Source: an uncultured Ruminococcus sp. (GTDB lineage Bacteria > Bacillota > Clostridia > Oscillospirales > Ruminococcaceae). Taken from it: a DNA stretch of 6,610 bases. Both the position numbers and the translations under genes were made by a program. How positions within the stretch are numbered: the first letter of the stretch is position 1; each line of letters opens with the position of its first letter. The stretch spans positions 1 to 6,610 of the forward strand of contig CAMWUB010000080.1 in assembly GCA_947177345.1 (NCBI GenBank), read 5' to 3'. Below are positions 1 to 6,424 of the stretch, piece by piece. Below the pieces are notes generated by a model. It saw only the letters and a list, made by a program, of their open reading frames with translations. It was not told the origin of the DNA and made no database searches.

Positions 1-21
1 CTCCAAAAATGTACTTAACTT

Positions 22-50
22 ATTATAACATAAAATTTCCGATATTCCAA
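22..50 (-). promoter_or_regulatory. Outward-facing sigma-A promoter at left edge
   Basis: On the minus strand a -35 box TTGGAA (45-50, 4 of 6 to consensus) lies 17 nt from a perfect -10 box TATAAT (22-27), which is preceded by TG at the extended -10 position. It sits downstream of the terminator at 73-100 and points out of the window, so it probably drives the next minus-strand gene. A GGAG at the extreme edge (1-4) could be that gene's ribosome binding site, but the leader would then be very short. The gene itself is not visible. Confidence 0.6.
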
Positions 51-72
51 TAGTTATTACAAAAAAATCCGC

Positions 73-100
73 AAAAAACTCCCCGTCCGGAAACGGAGAG
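73..100 (-). terminator. Rho-independent terminator of the deaminase-like gene
   Basis: Read on the minus strand, CTCTCCGT (93-100) pairs with ACGGGGAG (79-86): an 8-bp stem with one G-T wobble, a 6-nt TTCCGG loop and a run of six T (73-78). It begins about 10 nt after the stop codon of the 408-residue gene, where an intrinsic terminator is expected. Confidence 0.88.
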
Positions 101-109
101 CAATTTTCA

Positions 110-1336
110 TTAATATCCGAGGTCTTTCATACGTTTCTTGAAATCGGCATTTACTTTAGCCATTTTTTTCTTATCACGAGCCATTTTCTTTAATTCCTCT
201 TTGGAAAGGTTTTCTTCAGCAGGTTTACTTACCGGAGCAGGTTTTGACATATGACTATCTTCGCCAACAAATTTACTTAATCTCTGTCTGAATTTGGATT
301 TACCCTCACCTGAAAGCGGTACAGAACCTAACGGTACTGAACCAGTACTGTTCATATAATGATGCGATACATATGGTGCTGGCTGATGCGGTGATACACT
401 ATTGAGTGGCTGGCTTGGTATCGTATTCTGCGGATATGGTTGCGGATTATACGGAAAACTTCCCTGATTCATGGGCTGACCATACTGCTGATAGTTCTGT
501 GACTGTGTATAGTTCTGCATATTATCCGGCTGTATAAACTGAGGATTCATATTATTCTGTTGTGAATATGGATTCTGCTGTGGATAAGGATAACCTTGTT
601 GTTGAGGATACGGATATCCCTGTTGATACATCTGCTGTTGTGGGTACTGATAGCTCTGTGACTGATAATTCTGCATATTATCAGGCTGTATAAACTGAGG
701 GTTCATACCCTGAGGCATAACAGGCTGTTCTGGTACCGGATTCTGTATCTGTTCCTGACTTGCTTCTGATAAGGTGTGAACAGGTTCTACAGGTACGGAA
801 GGTGTATCATCGAAATCAAAACCGAATTTTTCTTCAAAACTGAACGTATCGCTGACAGGTTCTTCAGAAAATGCCGGAACTTCTTCAAATGTGGAAGTTG
901 GTGTATATGCCGGTTCTGCTGACACTTCATTATTTATGCTGTATGCTGAAACGGTATCAAGTTCGCATACTTTAACGGCTTTATCGACAGATACAGCTAC
1001 TTCACATTGATTATTATTTTCACTTATTCTGCAAAGTATATCAACAGCCTCACTGCACGGAGGGCATACGGAATTATCAGCGATTGAAACAGTCATCATC
1101 TGCCTTACACATGAAACACCATCGCAAAGCATTGACATCAGGGCGTTATATTCAGCACACGCTTTAGTCACTGTTCCGTTACTTATTCTTATACCGGTAA
1201 CACCTGCATATATATTACCGCTTTCGGTAACGACTACGCAAAGTGTAGAATCCTTTTCTTCTATGGTCTGACTTCTGAAATTTTTTACTTTTTCAACAAG
1301 TTCAAAAGCCTTGTTGTATAATTCAATTAATTCCAC
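110..1336 (-). CDS. Cytidine-deaminase-like domain fused to a Pro/Gln/Tyr-rich low-complexity region
   Basis: A 408-residue protein with no signal peptide or membrane segment. Residues about 1-125 look like a cytidine-deaminase-fold domain: C60-A-E62 matches the zinc ligand plus proton-shuttling Glu of the (H/C)AE motif, and C91-P-P-C94 supplies the other two ligands in the CxxC arrangement of the family. Residues 130-195 are acidic; about 196-320 are rich in Pro, Gln, Tyr and Asn with internal repeats; 343-408 are Lys-rich and probably helical (from about 379). Free cytidine deaminases are about 130 residues, so two thirds of this protein is extra. The substrate is unknown: a nucleoside, a nucleic-acid base or none. 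The start is GTG; AAAGGA lies 12 nt upstream, a long spacing, and an in-frame TGA just upstream blocks extension. It has its own promoter and terminator, so it is a neighbour of the kinase/phosphatase operon rather than part of it. The deaminase call is family-level and moderately sure; function is not established. Confidence 0.85.
   Translation of the reverse strand: MELIELYNKAFELVEKVKNFRSQTIEEKDSTLCVVVTESGNIYAGVTGIRISNGTVTKACAEYNALMSMLCDGVSCVRQMMTVSIADNSVCPPCSEAVDILCRISENNNQCEVAVSVDKAVKVCELDTVSAYSINNEVSAEPAYTPTSTFEEVPAFSEEPVSDTFSFEEKFGFDFDDTPSVPVEPVHTLSEASQEQIQNPVPEQPVMPQGMNPQFIQPDNMQNYQSQSYQYPQQQMYQQGYPYPQQQGYPYPQQNPYSQQNNMNPQFIQPDNMQNYTQSQNYQQYGQPMNQGSFPYNPQPYPQNTIPSQPLNSVSPHQPAPYVSHHYMNSTGSVPLGSVPLSGEGKSKFRQRLSKFVGEDSHMSKPAPVSKPAEENLSKEELKKMARDKKKMAKVNADFKKRMKDLGY
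488..706. repeat. Two direct repeats of about 60 bp inside the deaminase-like gene
   Basis: Positions 488-550 (63 bp) and 647-706 (60 bp) are near-identical in the same orientation, differing by one 3-bp indel and a few substitutions. They encode the duplicated segment that starts MNPQFIQPDNMQNY (residues 211-224 and 263-276) and runs on into Gln/Tyr-rich sequence. The identity at DNA level suggests a fairly recent in-frame duplication. Confidence 0.85.
572..619. repeat. Tandem 24-bp repeat, two units (GYPYPQQ)
   Basis: Two adjacent 24-bp units (572-595 and 596-619) encode GYPYPQQN and GYPYPQQQ, residues 240-255 of the deaminase-like protein. They lie between the two larger direct repeats. 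The units differ mostly at codon third positions, so they are less similar as DNA than as protein. Such repeats are prone to length variation between strains. Confidence 0.7.
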
Positions 1337-1389
1337 CTGAAATCAATATCCTTTCATAAGTATTCGGGAAAATTTTAAATTCCTGTTTC

Positions 1390-1407
1390 AGCAGAATGTT
1401 TTCTGCT
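1390..1407 (-). other. Stem-loop in the deaminase gene leader
   Basis: On the minus strand AGCAGAA and TTCTGCT form a perfect 7-bp stem around an AACA loop. It lies about 15 nt downstream of the predicted transcription start and about 50 nt before the GTG start. No T-run follows, so it is not a terminator; it may stabilise the 5' end of the mRNA or be a regulator site. The role is inferred only. Confidence 0.45.
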
Positions 1408-1427
1408 TTATTATCTGTACATATATA

Positions 1428-1456
1428 ATTATACTGCATTGCAAAAGATTTGTCAA
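1428..1456 (-). promoter_or_regulatory. Consensus sigma-A promoter for the deaminase-like gene
   Basis: A perfect -35 TTGACA (1451-1456) and a perfect -10 TATAAT (1428-1433) are separated by the optimal 17 nt. It lies directly after the terminator of the GGDEF gene and gives a leader of about 85 nt. An exact match to the housekeeping consensus predicts strong, largely constitutive expression unless a repressor intervenes. Confidence 0.9.
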
Positions 1457-1479
1457 CAATAAAATTATATTTGCAGTAT

Positions 1480-1515
1480 AAAAAATTTCACGGTCCCGAA
1501 AAAAAGATCGTGAAA
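1480..1515 (-). terminator. Rho-independent terminator of the five-gene operon
   Basis: On the minus strand TTTCACG (1509-1515) pairs with CGTGAAA (1486-1492); one mismatch and two more pairs extend the stem inward, and six T follow (1480-1485). It begins about 10 nt after the GGDEF stop codon, closes the operon and separates it from the deaminase promoter. Confidence 0.88.
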
Positions 1516-1524
1516 TAATTTAAT

Positions 1525-1968
1525 TTATACACTCGGACTATAGAAACAAACTTTATTTTTTCCGTTGTTTTTAGACATGAACATAGCTTTTTCAGAACAT
1601 CTTAACATTTCCTCAGCTCCGGAGGCATCACGTGGAAAAACAGCAACTCCGATACTTGCCGAAACATTGATATTATTTCCCTCGACATTTACAGGTATAT
1701 TGAAAATACCCTGAATCTTACCGACAAAATTAATAATATCCTGATTACTTTCCCTTGAATCGAGAATTACAGCGAACTCATCGCCGGTTATTCTGGCAAC
1801 AAAATCGTTATCTGAAACAATTTCTTCAAGTCTTTCAGCGTAAGCCTTTATAAGTTCGTCGCCTGCTGTAAGACCGTATATATCATTTATTCTGCGGAAA
1901 TTGTCAAGATTGATACATATAACTGTACACTGTCTCTGTTGTGTAATATTCTCCTCAAGATTTTCCAT
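1525..1968 (-). CDS. Small stand-alone GGDEF-domain protein, probably degenerate and 5'-frameshifted
   Basis: The product is essentially a bare GGDEF (diguanylate cyclase) domain of 147 residues, last gene of the operon, with no sensor or membrane part. Visible motifs are a FRRINDIYG segment (N28, D29; guanine/substrate region), G36-D37, the signature as T61-G-D-E-F65, and a C-terminal SKNNGKN stretch. Active enzymes make cyclic di-GMP from two GTP. Three key positions differ here: the first Asp of the usual DxD metal site is N20, the first Gly of GGDEF is Thr, and the RxxD inhibitory site reads SDND. Activity is therefore doubtful; it may only bind nucleotide. The ATG at 1968 has no ribosome binding site, and the usual N-terminal part of the domain is missing. 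An upstream ATG at 2003 with a good AGGAAG site reaches this frame only with a -1 shift (equivalently one added base) in an A7 run, giving about 159 residues, the normal domain size. Confidence 0.8.
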   Translation of the reverse strand: MENLEENITQQRQCTVICINLDNFRRINDIYGLTAGDELIKAYAERLEEIVSDNDFVARITGDEFAVILDSRESNQDIINFVGKIQGIFNIPVNVEGNNINVSASIGVAVFPRDASGAEEMLRCSEKAMFMSKNNGKNKVCFYSPSV

Positions 1969-2014
1969 GACCGGAATATTTTTTTATCTGATTTATTTTC
2001 CATAATTACTTCCT
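1969..2014 (-). other. Probable true 5' end of the GGDEF gene, out of frame by one base
   Basis: An ATG at 2001-2003 has AGGAAG (2009-2014) five nt upstream and sits 23 nt after the PP2C stop. Read straight through, it gives only 38 codons. If the A7 run (1979-1985) carried one more A, the reading would be MENKSDKKNIPV followed by MENLEEN, restoring the 'D-x-x-(T/N)-x-(I/L)-P' start seen in GGDEF domains. Causes could be a sequencing error, a real frameshift mutation, or slippage on the A-run. Confidence 0.65.
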
Positions 2015-2026
2015 GTTCTGTCGGAC

Positions 2027-2986
2027 TTAATTTTCTTCGTATTCATAACGTGAGTTATTCATTGAATTTTTAAGCCTTTGTTTTTCCATACGGGCTTTAT
2101 GTTCCGCCTTACGTATGGAAGCGTGTATTTTATTGACCTCAACCTGTTCCTTAAGGTCTTCGAGCTTTTCGGCAAGTACTTCGCAATCGAACACACACGC
2201 AAGTGAAGTATCGTCCTGTGTACCGCTCTGAGCCCTTTTTGAAAGATTCTTCCGTATGGACGGACTGAACGCATCTATTTTTATAAGCTGATTGGCGAGA
2301 ATACTATGATAATCAAGGAAATCCTCGTCACTTCTGAACGACGTATAAAGACCGTCAGTTGAAACAAAGACAGCTATCGGCTTTTCGTCAATCGAGTAAA
2401 AACTATGAAAATGATTTATAGCCTGACTGTTACACATAGAGGCGGTAATATTAGCCGGTGCACTTTCTTCATATGCTATAGGCATTTCAGCGGCGGCATC
2501 TTCGCATATAAGTACAAGACTGCCGTCACCTATCTGTGTTCCGAATGTGAACTTTCTGCCCATTACCGCAACAATAAGTGTAGTACCGTAAACCGATTCA
2601 ACTTTTATACGCCGGAACTCTTTTTCGGTAAATTTTTCCTTTTCCTTATCGGTATATGGATTACGTGTATAATGATGTATAACAAGTCTGTTCCAACGTG
2701 AAATAATATTCTTTTCAATTTTCTTTATTACACTATCGGGGTCATGCAGAAAACTTTCCTCAAAGGCATCAGGATTTTTATAAAATTCCCCGACTGCATC
2801 GAGTGCCGCTTTTACAGCCATTTCAGAACCCTTATCGCTTCTGAAATGCTTTTTACTTCCGTGACCGTCCGCAACAATGGCAATACTGTAATTTTCATAT
2901 ATCCTGAAAACTGACGAATCCTGACAGACAGTACCACTTGTAATATGGCTTGCTCCGATAACGGTATGCGAAAAACCATTAAACAT
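2027..2986 (-). CDS. PP2C-family Ser/Thr protein phosphatase (TerY-P type)
   Basis: A 319-residue cytoplasmic metal-dependent phosphatase, expected to remove phosphate from Ser/Thr residues, plausibly reversing the kinase encoded two genes upstream. Motifs appear in family order: Q22-D23, D40-G-H-G43 (metal-binding Asp and Gly), Y133-G-T-T136, G153-D154-G155, S209-T-D211-G212 and D258-D259-T. All metal-binding Asp positions appear intact, so it should be active. The opening GASHITSGTVCQD is typical of the bacterial PP2C group found next to vWA and kinase genes. A charged Lys/Glu insert occupies about 105-130, and a strongly charged helix, probably coiled coil, runs from about 268 to 308 beyond the catalytic core. 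The ATG start is supported by AAAGGAG (2996-3002) about 9 nt upstream. It follows the vWA gene by 35 nt, so co-transcription is very likely. Confidence 0.93.
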   Translation of the reverse strand: MFNGFSHTVIGASHITSGTVCQDSSVFRIYENYSIAIVADGHGSKKHFRSDKGSEMAVKAALDAVGEFYKNPDAFEESFLHDPDSVIKKIEKNIISRWNRLVIHHYTRNPYTDKEKEKFTEKEFRRIKVESVYGTTLIVAVMGRKFTFGTQIGDGSLVLICEDAAAEMPIAYEESAPANITASMCNSQAINHFHSFYSIDEKPIAVFVSTDGLYTSFRSDEDFLDYHSILANQLIKIDAFSPSIRKNLSKRAQSGTQDDTSLACVFDCEVLAEKLEDLKEQVEVNKIHASIRKAEHKARMEKQRLKNSMNNSRYEYEEN

Positions 2987-3021
2987 TTATAAGCACTCCT
3001 TTCGGTCAGTACATAGACGTA

Positions 3022-3834
3022 TTACCAGCCTGAATCGAAAGGTACTGAATCCGGATAATCCTGCGATTTTACTAAATCCTGAATCTGCTGACCGAGCATC
3101 TTCTGTTTAGCTGCATAAACGTCCTGAGCACTGAGTTCGTGACTTGTATCGTCAGCAAGGGTCATACTCTTACTGCCTATCTGTGAGGAAGTAACAGCAA
3201 CAACTTTTATCATCTGTGCAAGCTGTCCGCCTGAATAAGCGTGTACTACTGTATCTTTAGTACCAGTAAATTCAGCTAACATATCGTCATTGGCTTCCTT
3301 GCCGATACCTAATGCGGCTTTAAGTCCGAATTTATACCAGCTGTTTTTCTGAAGTGCTTCAAGTCCTGCCTTGTAATCGTCTGACGGATAGCCGTCTGTC
3401 ATGAGGAACATTACAGGGGCAAAAGACAGTGACGGTGAACTTAAAAAACTGTTTCTTGACATTCTTATAGAAAGCTCCTTGAATGCCTCACCCATACTTG
3501 TAACGCCGTCGGCTCTTAAACGAGTCCATTCAAAATCCTCAATTGAAACAGGTTCGGAATACATCCACATAACGCTGTTTGAAAAAGTAAGTACAGCAAC
3601 CTTGACATCTGTATCTGCCTCACCTACACGGCGGATTTCCGGAATAAGTTCCTCCATAACCGTATTTAATTCACCCATTTTAGTGCCTTTCATACTTCCT
3701 GAAGTATCAATCAGGAAAAATATTACAAGGCTTTTTTTAGAAACGCTTGTGGCACTGAGCGGGTCATCGTCATCAAAATCAAGCATATTGTCAAAATCTT
3801 CATTTTCTGTCATTTTTACATCATTTCCGTTCAT
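3022..3834 (-). CDS. TerY-like vWA-domain protein with intact MIDAS
   Basis: A 270-residue cytoplasmic von Willebrand factor A protein resembling TerY (COG4245 type), the third member of the kinase-phosphatase-vWA triad. The metal-ion-dependent adhesion site is complete: D43-T-S45-G-S47, T112 in the DGVTSMGEA segment, and D147 in MTDGYPSD. Such domains bind a partner carboxylate through a divalent metal, so a scaffold or adaptor role is likely; it is not an enzyme. The N-terminus (10-25) is very acidic, and residues about 225-270 form a tail outside the vWA fold. There is no signal peptide; the hydrophobic run at 35-42 is the first strand of the fold. The ATG has a GGAAAGGGAG ribosome site (3845-3854) 10 nt upstream; M8 is an alternative start. 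A tiny in-frame ORF lies immediately upstream. Confidence 0.93.
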   Translation of the reverse strand: MNGNDVKMTENEDFDNMLDFDDDDPLSATSVSKKSLVIFFLIDTSGSMKGTKMGELNTVMEELIPEIRRVGEADTDVKVAVLTFSNSVMWMYSEPVSIEDFEWTRLRADGVTSMGEAFKELSIRMSRNSFLSSPSLSFAPVMFLMTDGYPSDDYKAGLEALQKNSWYKFGLKAALGIGKEANDDMLAEFTGTKDTVVHAYSGGQLAQMIKVVAVTSSQIGSKSMTLADDTSHELSAQDVYAAKQKMLGQQIQDLVKSQDYPDSVPFDSGW

Positions 3835-3837
3835 AAT

Positions 3838-3893
3838 TTACATACTCCCTTTCCTATCCATTGTGAACCACCTTTTAAACTTTTCAGTTTAAA
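3838..3893 (-). promoter_or_regulatory. Kinase-vWA junction: hairpin plus 7-codon in-frame ORF
   Basis: This is the largest gap in the operon (54 nt). On the minus strand TTTAAAC and GTTTAAA (3887-3893, 3874-3880) form a 7-bp stem with a TGAAAA loop, overlapping the kinase stop codon. Next comes AAAGGTGG (3868-3875) and, 6 nt later, an ATG (3861) opening ATG GAT AGG AAA GGG AGT ATG TAA. This mini-ORF is in frame with the vWA gene, whose ATG begins 3 nt after the TAA. It could couple translation or tune vWA yield. The stem partly covers the mini-ORF's ribosome site. Function is inferred. Confidence 0.4.
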
Positions 3894-5232
3894 TATGTGC
3901 ATTTACATCACCGAAATCAATTTCAAGCCCTTTCCATAAGGGGAAACCTTTTCCGTGTGCTATATCATAAAAAACACCGTCAGGCATTTTTACACGCCAT
4001 GTTCTGCCGGAACTGTTCTTTATACCCAGCATACCAGGTTTTAACTTATTTTCAACGAGTTCACCGACAACTGTCTGAAAATCGTCAGAACGTGGATTTA
4101 TTTCACATTCATAGAACTTACTTCCGACATAAAGCGGTATACGGTAATCACGACTACTGAACGCAAGGCTGACATATTCAGAACCACATTTAGGACATCT
4201 GAAAGTTGCGTCGTCAATTTTTTCAAACATAGAAGTGAAATTAGCTCTTCCGCACGTGCAGACGATTATTTCAGAACGTAGTCTTATAAAGAGTTTCTGC
4301 CATTCGTTTTCAATAATACGCTTGTTAGGTTCTCTTATACCGGTAGTGAATGAACGTATAAACGCATCACGGACATAATCCGGATATATCCGCCAGAACT
4401 TTATTACATTATCATGTATGCCACGCACCGGACGGTTTGAAGTATCGTCGGGGTCATATACAAATACAGCCTGCTGTCCGTAATGTTTAAGTTCAGAAGT
4501 TTCCGTCAGGCAGACATCTTTTACAACTTTTTCGCCTTCCATAGGGTCGCCACGGAAAAGTAACTTGAAAAGTACTACAGCAAGAGAATATTTATCTGTC
4601 TGAACGTTAGGTTTTGCAATACCTCTTACGACTTCCGGAGCCATATAACCAGGTTTACCGCCTATGCCGAAGTTACTTCCGTCCGGAGCTATGTTATCAC
4701 AGTCACAGACGAGAATATCACCTGTATTAACGTTGATAAAGAAACCACCGTCATTCAAATCCTGATAACTTTTACCTGCTCTGTGAAGCTGGCGGAATGC
4801 ATTTACTATATTTATCACAGCCGTAACCATAGCGTATAAACTCACAAACTGTACAGAAACTTTTTTAGCACGTCCGGTGAGTTCGTCAATATCAAGCCTG
4901 TAGGTATTCAGAATATCCACGAACGAATCATAACCCTGCGGTCTTAAATCCATTATGTAACCGAATGTACCCATACCGTTTTCTTTAGTGAGGTACTTAG
5001 GCCATAGGAATTTTTCACTCGGTGCACCGTCTTTTATGTTGTTTTCGATATTCTTGCGGAATGCTCTGGCGTTCTTTATTTTGTCTATATCGTACCACTT
5101 AAGAGCGTAATCAATACCGTTGAAGTCAACGAGATAAACAATACCCTGTCCGCCACTGCCGAGAATTTTCTTTACAGTAGCGAAGCCACCGTATTCCATT
5201 TCAACCTGTTCGCCGATTTTTAATTCTATCAA
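3889..5232 (-). CDS. Ser/Thr protein kinase-like protein with C-terminal zinc ribbon (TerY-P type)
   Basis: A 447-residue cytoplasmic protein. Residues about 15-315 are a protein-kinase fold: Gly-rich loop G25-S-G-G-Q-G30, ATP-anchoring K45 in YALKWY, catalytic-loop D158 in SYQDLNDGG, metal-binding D177 in CDCDN (DFG position) and A198-P-E200. It departs from standard kinases: HRD is YQD, DFG is DCD, and the Asn five residues after the catalytic Asp is G163, so activity may be weak or need N160 to substitute. Residues 325-349 hold a zinc ribbon (C325-x-C327 and C346-x-x-C349), followed by a beta-rich C-terminal module of unknown role (363-447). Triad kinases I recall often carry a helix-hairpin-helix at this end; none is evident here. 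The start is TTG with AAAGGA (5243-5248) 10 nt upstream; residues 2-11 resemble the family N-terminus, which favours TTG over M12. It lies 28 nt after the LRR gene. Confidence 0.92.
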   Translation of the reverse strand: MIELKIGEQVEMEYGGFATVKKILGSGGQGIVYLVDFNGIDYALKWYDIDKIKNARAFRKNIENNIKDGAPSEKFLWPKYLTKENGMGTFGYIMDLRPQGYDSFVDILNTYRLDIDELTGRAKKVSVQFVSLYAMVTAVINIVNAFRQLHRAGKSYQDLNDGGFFINVNTGDILVCDCDNIAPDGSNFGIGGKPGYMAPEVVRGIAKPNVQTDKYSLAVVLFKLLFRGDPMEGEKVVKDVCLTETSELKHYGQQAVFVYDPDDTSNRPVRGIHDNVIKFWRIYPDYVRDAFIRSFTTGIREPNKRIIENEWQKLFIRLRSEIIVCTCGRANFTSMFEKIDDATFRCPKCGSEYVSLAFSSRDYRIPLYVGSKFYECEINPRSDDFQTVVGELVENKLKPGMLGIKNSSGRTWRVKMPDGVFYDIAHGKGFPLWKGLEIDFGDVNAHI

Positions 5233-5260
5233 TTATATTCAGTCCTTTCTGATATTATTT

Positions 5261-6364
5261 TTATGTATTTATTTTGCTGAAAGGCGTTCCCTTTGCAACC
5301 GTTTCAAACTTTATACCAATATTCATACAGTAACGGTGTACGTATGAATTTTCATAACATTTTATAACAAGTGAAAGACAGTTAGCAAAAGCACCGTCAT
5401 CTATGAACTTTACATTTTCGGATAAAAACAGTTTACGGAGTTTTTCGCAACCTGAAAACGCTTCCTTGCCGATACTGCTTACACTTTCCGGAACGTCTAT
5501 AATTTCAAGACTATGGCAGAAAGCAAAAGCATTATCTTCAATTTCAAACATACCGTCAGGAAGTCTTACAACAGTAAGTTTACCGCACGACTGAAAAGCA
5601 CCTGTTTTTATTACCTGTACAGATGCCGGAATATCAACACTTTTCAGGCGTTTGCACTCTGAAAATGCATATTCACCGATAGTAATAAGTGTAGAGGGAA
5701 GTTCAACAGCTTTCATGAAACCGAAACCGTCAAAAGCAAAACTATCGAGTTTGTTATATCCCTCAGGCACTTTTACAGTACCTTTCAGCCTTGATTTAGC
5801 TGCATCGCCTTTAGTGAATACCTTTTCAAACATAGGAACAGGATTTTTTCTGACGGGTTTTGTCTGCTGATTCGCCATACCCGCACCAACGGAGTTATTA
5901 AAGCCACCTGCTCCCATACCGTTATTGACAGCAGTATTTTTAGGTTTATCAATAATTTTCGGAGTATATTCCCAGCCGAGCATATATGCAAAACAGACAA
6001 TTACAAATTCAGAAGCATTTTCAGAAAGAAACATTTCAGAAATCATATATTCCCTTGCCTTCATTATCGCTATTGACTGCTGTTCACTTTCCCTTAGCAT
6101 ATTTGCAAGTATTCCGGCTTGTAACATATTTCTTAACAGACGACATTCTTTTTCGTATTCCGGAATATAGTCTCTTAACAATGAAACAAATTTATTTGAA
6201 TCCCTTATAATATCCTGCCCATGTTCAGTAATCATTGATTTCAAGGCACGTTTTATATCGGCAGTATTTTCAAATCCTGCAACATTACGTGATACAGGTG
6301 TACCGCATTTAAGGCATACTTCGGCATTCGGGCTAACTTCATTCCGGCATCTTTCGCATAGCAT
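5261..6364 (-). CDS. Zinc-ribbon / helical / BspA-type leucine-rich repeat protein
   Basis: A 367-residue protein and first gene of the operon. An N-terminal zinc ribbon (C3-x-x-C6, C17-x-x-C20) precedes a helical region (about 33-135) containing an 'LLRDYIPEYEKECRLL' stretch (62-77), then a Gly/Asn/Pro-rich flexible linker (about 141-190) and six leucine-rich repeats of the LRR_5/BspA type. BspA-type LRR proteins are usually secreted, but this one has no signal peptide, anchor or membrane segment and begins with a cytoplasmic-style zinc ribbon, so it is probably intracellular and binds protein partners. Its place at the head of a kinase/vWA/phosphatase operon suggests a scaffold, sensor or phosphorylation target; this is inference. 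The ATG is well supported by AGGAGGA (6371-6377) with 6-nt spacing. The domain calls are firm; the function is unknown. Confidence 0.9.
   Translation of the reverse strand: MLCERCRNEVSPNAEVCLKCGTPVSRNVAGFENTADIKRALKSMITEHGQDIIRDSNKFVSLLRDYIPEYEKECRLLRNMLQAGILANMLRESEQQSIAIMKAREYMISEMFLSENASEFVIVCFAYMLGWEYTPKIIDKPKNTAVNNGMGAGGFNNSVGAGMANQQTKPVRKNPVPMFEKVFTKGDAAKSRLKGTVKVPEGYNKLDSFAFDGFGFMKAVELPSTLITIGEYAFSECKRLKSVDIPASVQVIKTGAFQSCGKLTVVRLPDGMFEIEDNAFAFCHSLEIIDVPESVSSIGKEAFSGCEKLRKLFLSENVKFIDDGAFANCLSLVIKCYENSYVHRYCMNIGIKFETVAKGTPFSKINT
5360..5737 (-). repeat. Six leucine-rich repeats with exact 23-residue period
   Basis: Each repeat carries an 'AF' pair followed by a C/L-rich strand and a 'P-x-x-V/L-x-x-I' turn. 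The Ala of the pair falls at residues 210, 233, 256, 279, 302 and 325, an unbroken 23-residue (69-bp) spacing. The last unit is a degenerate cap. Conservation is at protein level; the DNA copies have diverged. Confidence 0.9.
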
Positions 6365-6424
6365 AACAAATCCTCCTGTTTTATGGTAAAATTTATTTCT
6401 GAATTTATTTTTACAATTTAATCA

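Noticed and set aside
488..706. Possible CRISPR-like repeats
   Set aside because: Only two copies, within a coding region and in frame with it, with no regular spacers; protein low-complexity repeats explain them.
2405..2701. 98-codon plus-strand ORF opposite the PP2C gene
   Set aside because: It lies wholly antisense to conserved PP2C motifs, has no recognisable domain and no convincing promoter; a shadow ORF.
3401..3892. 163-codon plus-strand ORF opposite the vWA gene
   Set aside because: Antisense shadow of the conserved MIDAS-containing gene; its Ser/Ile-rich composition reflects the reverse complement of real codons.
3874..3893. Terminator between the kinase and vWA genes
   Set aside because: The stem is all A/T except one G-C pair and no T-run follows; it is unlikely to stop transcription.
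5785..6000. 71-codon minus-strand ORF in another frame inside the LRR gene
   Set aside because: Overlaps a clear domain-containing gene in a different frame, with no domain of its own.
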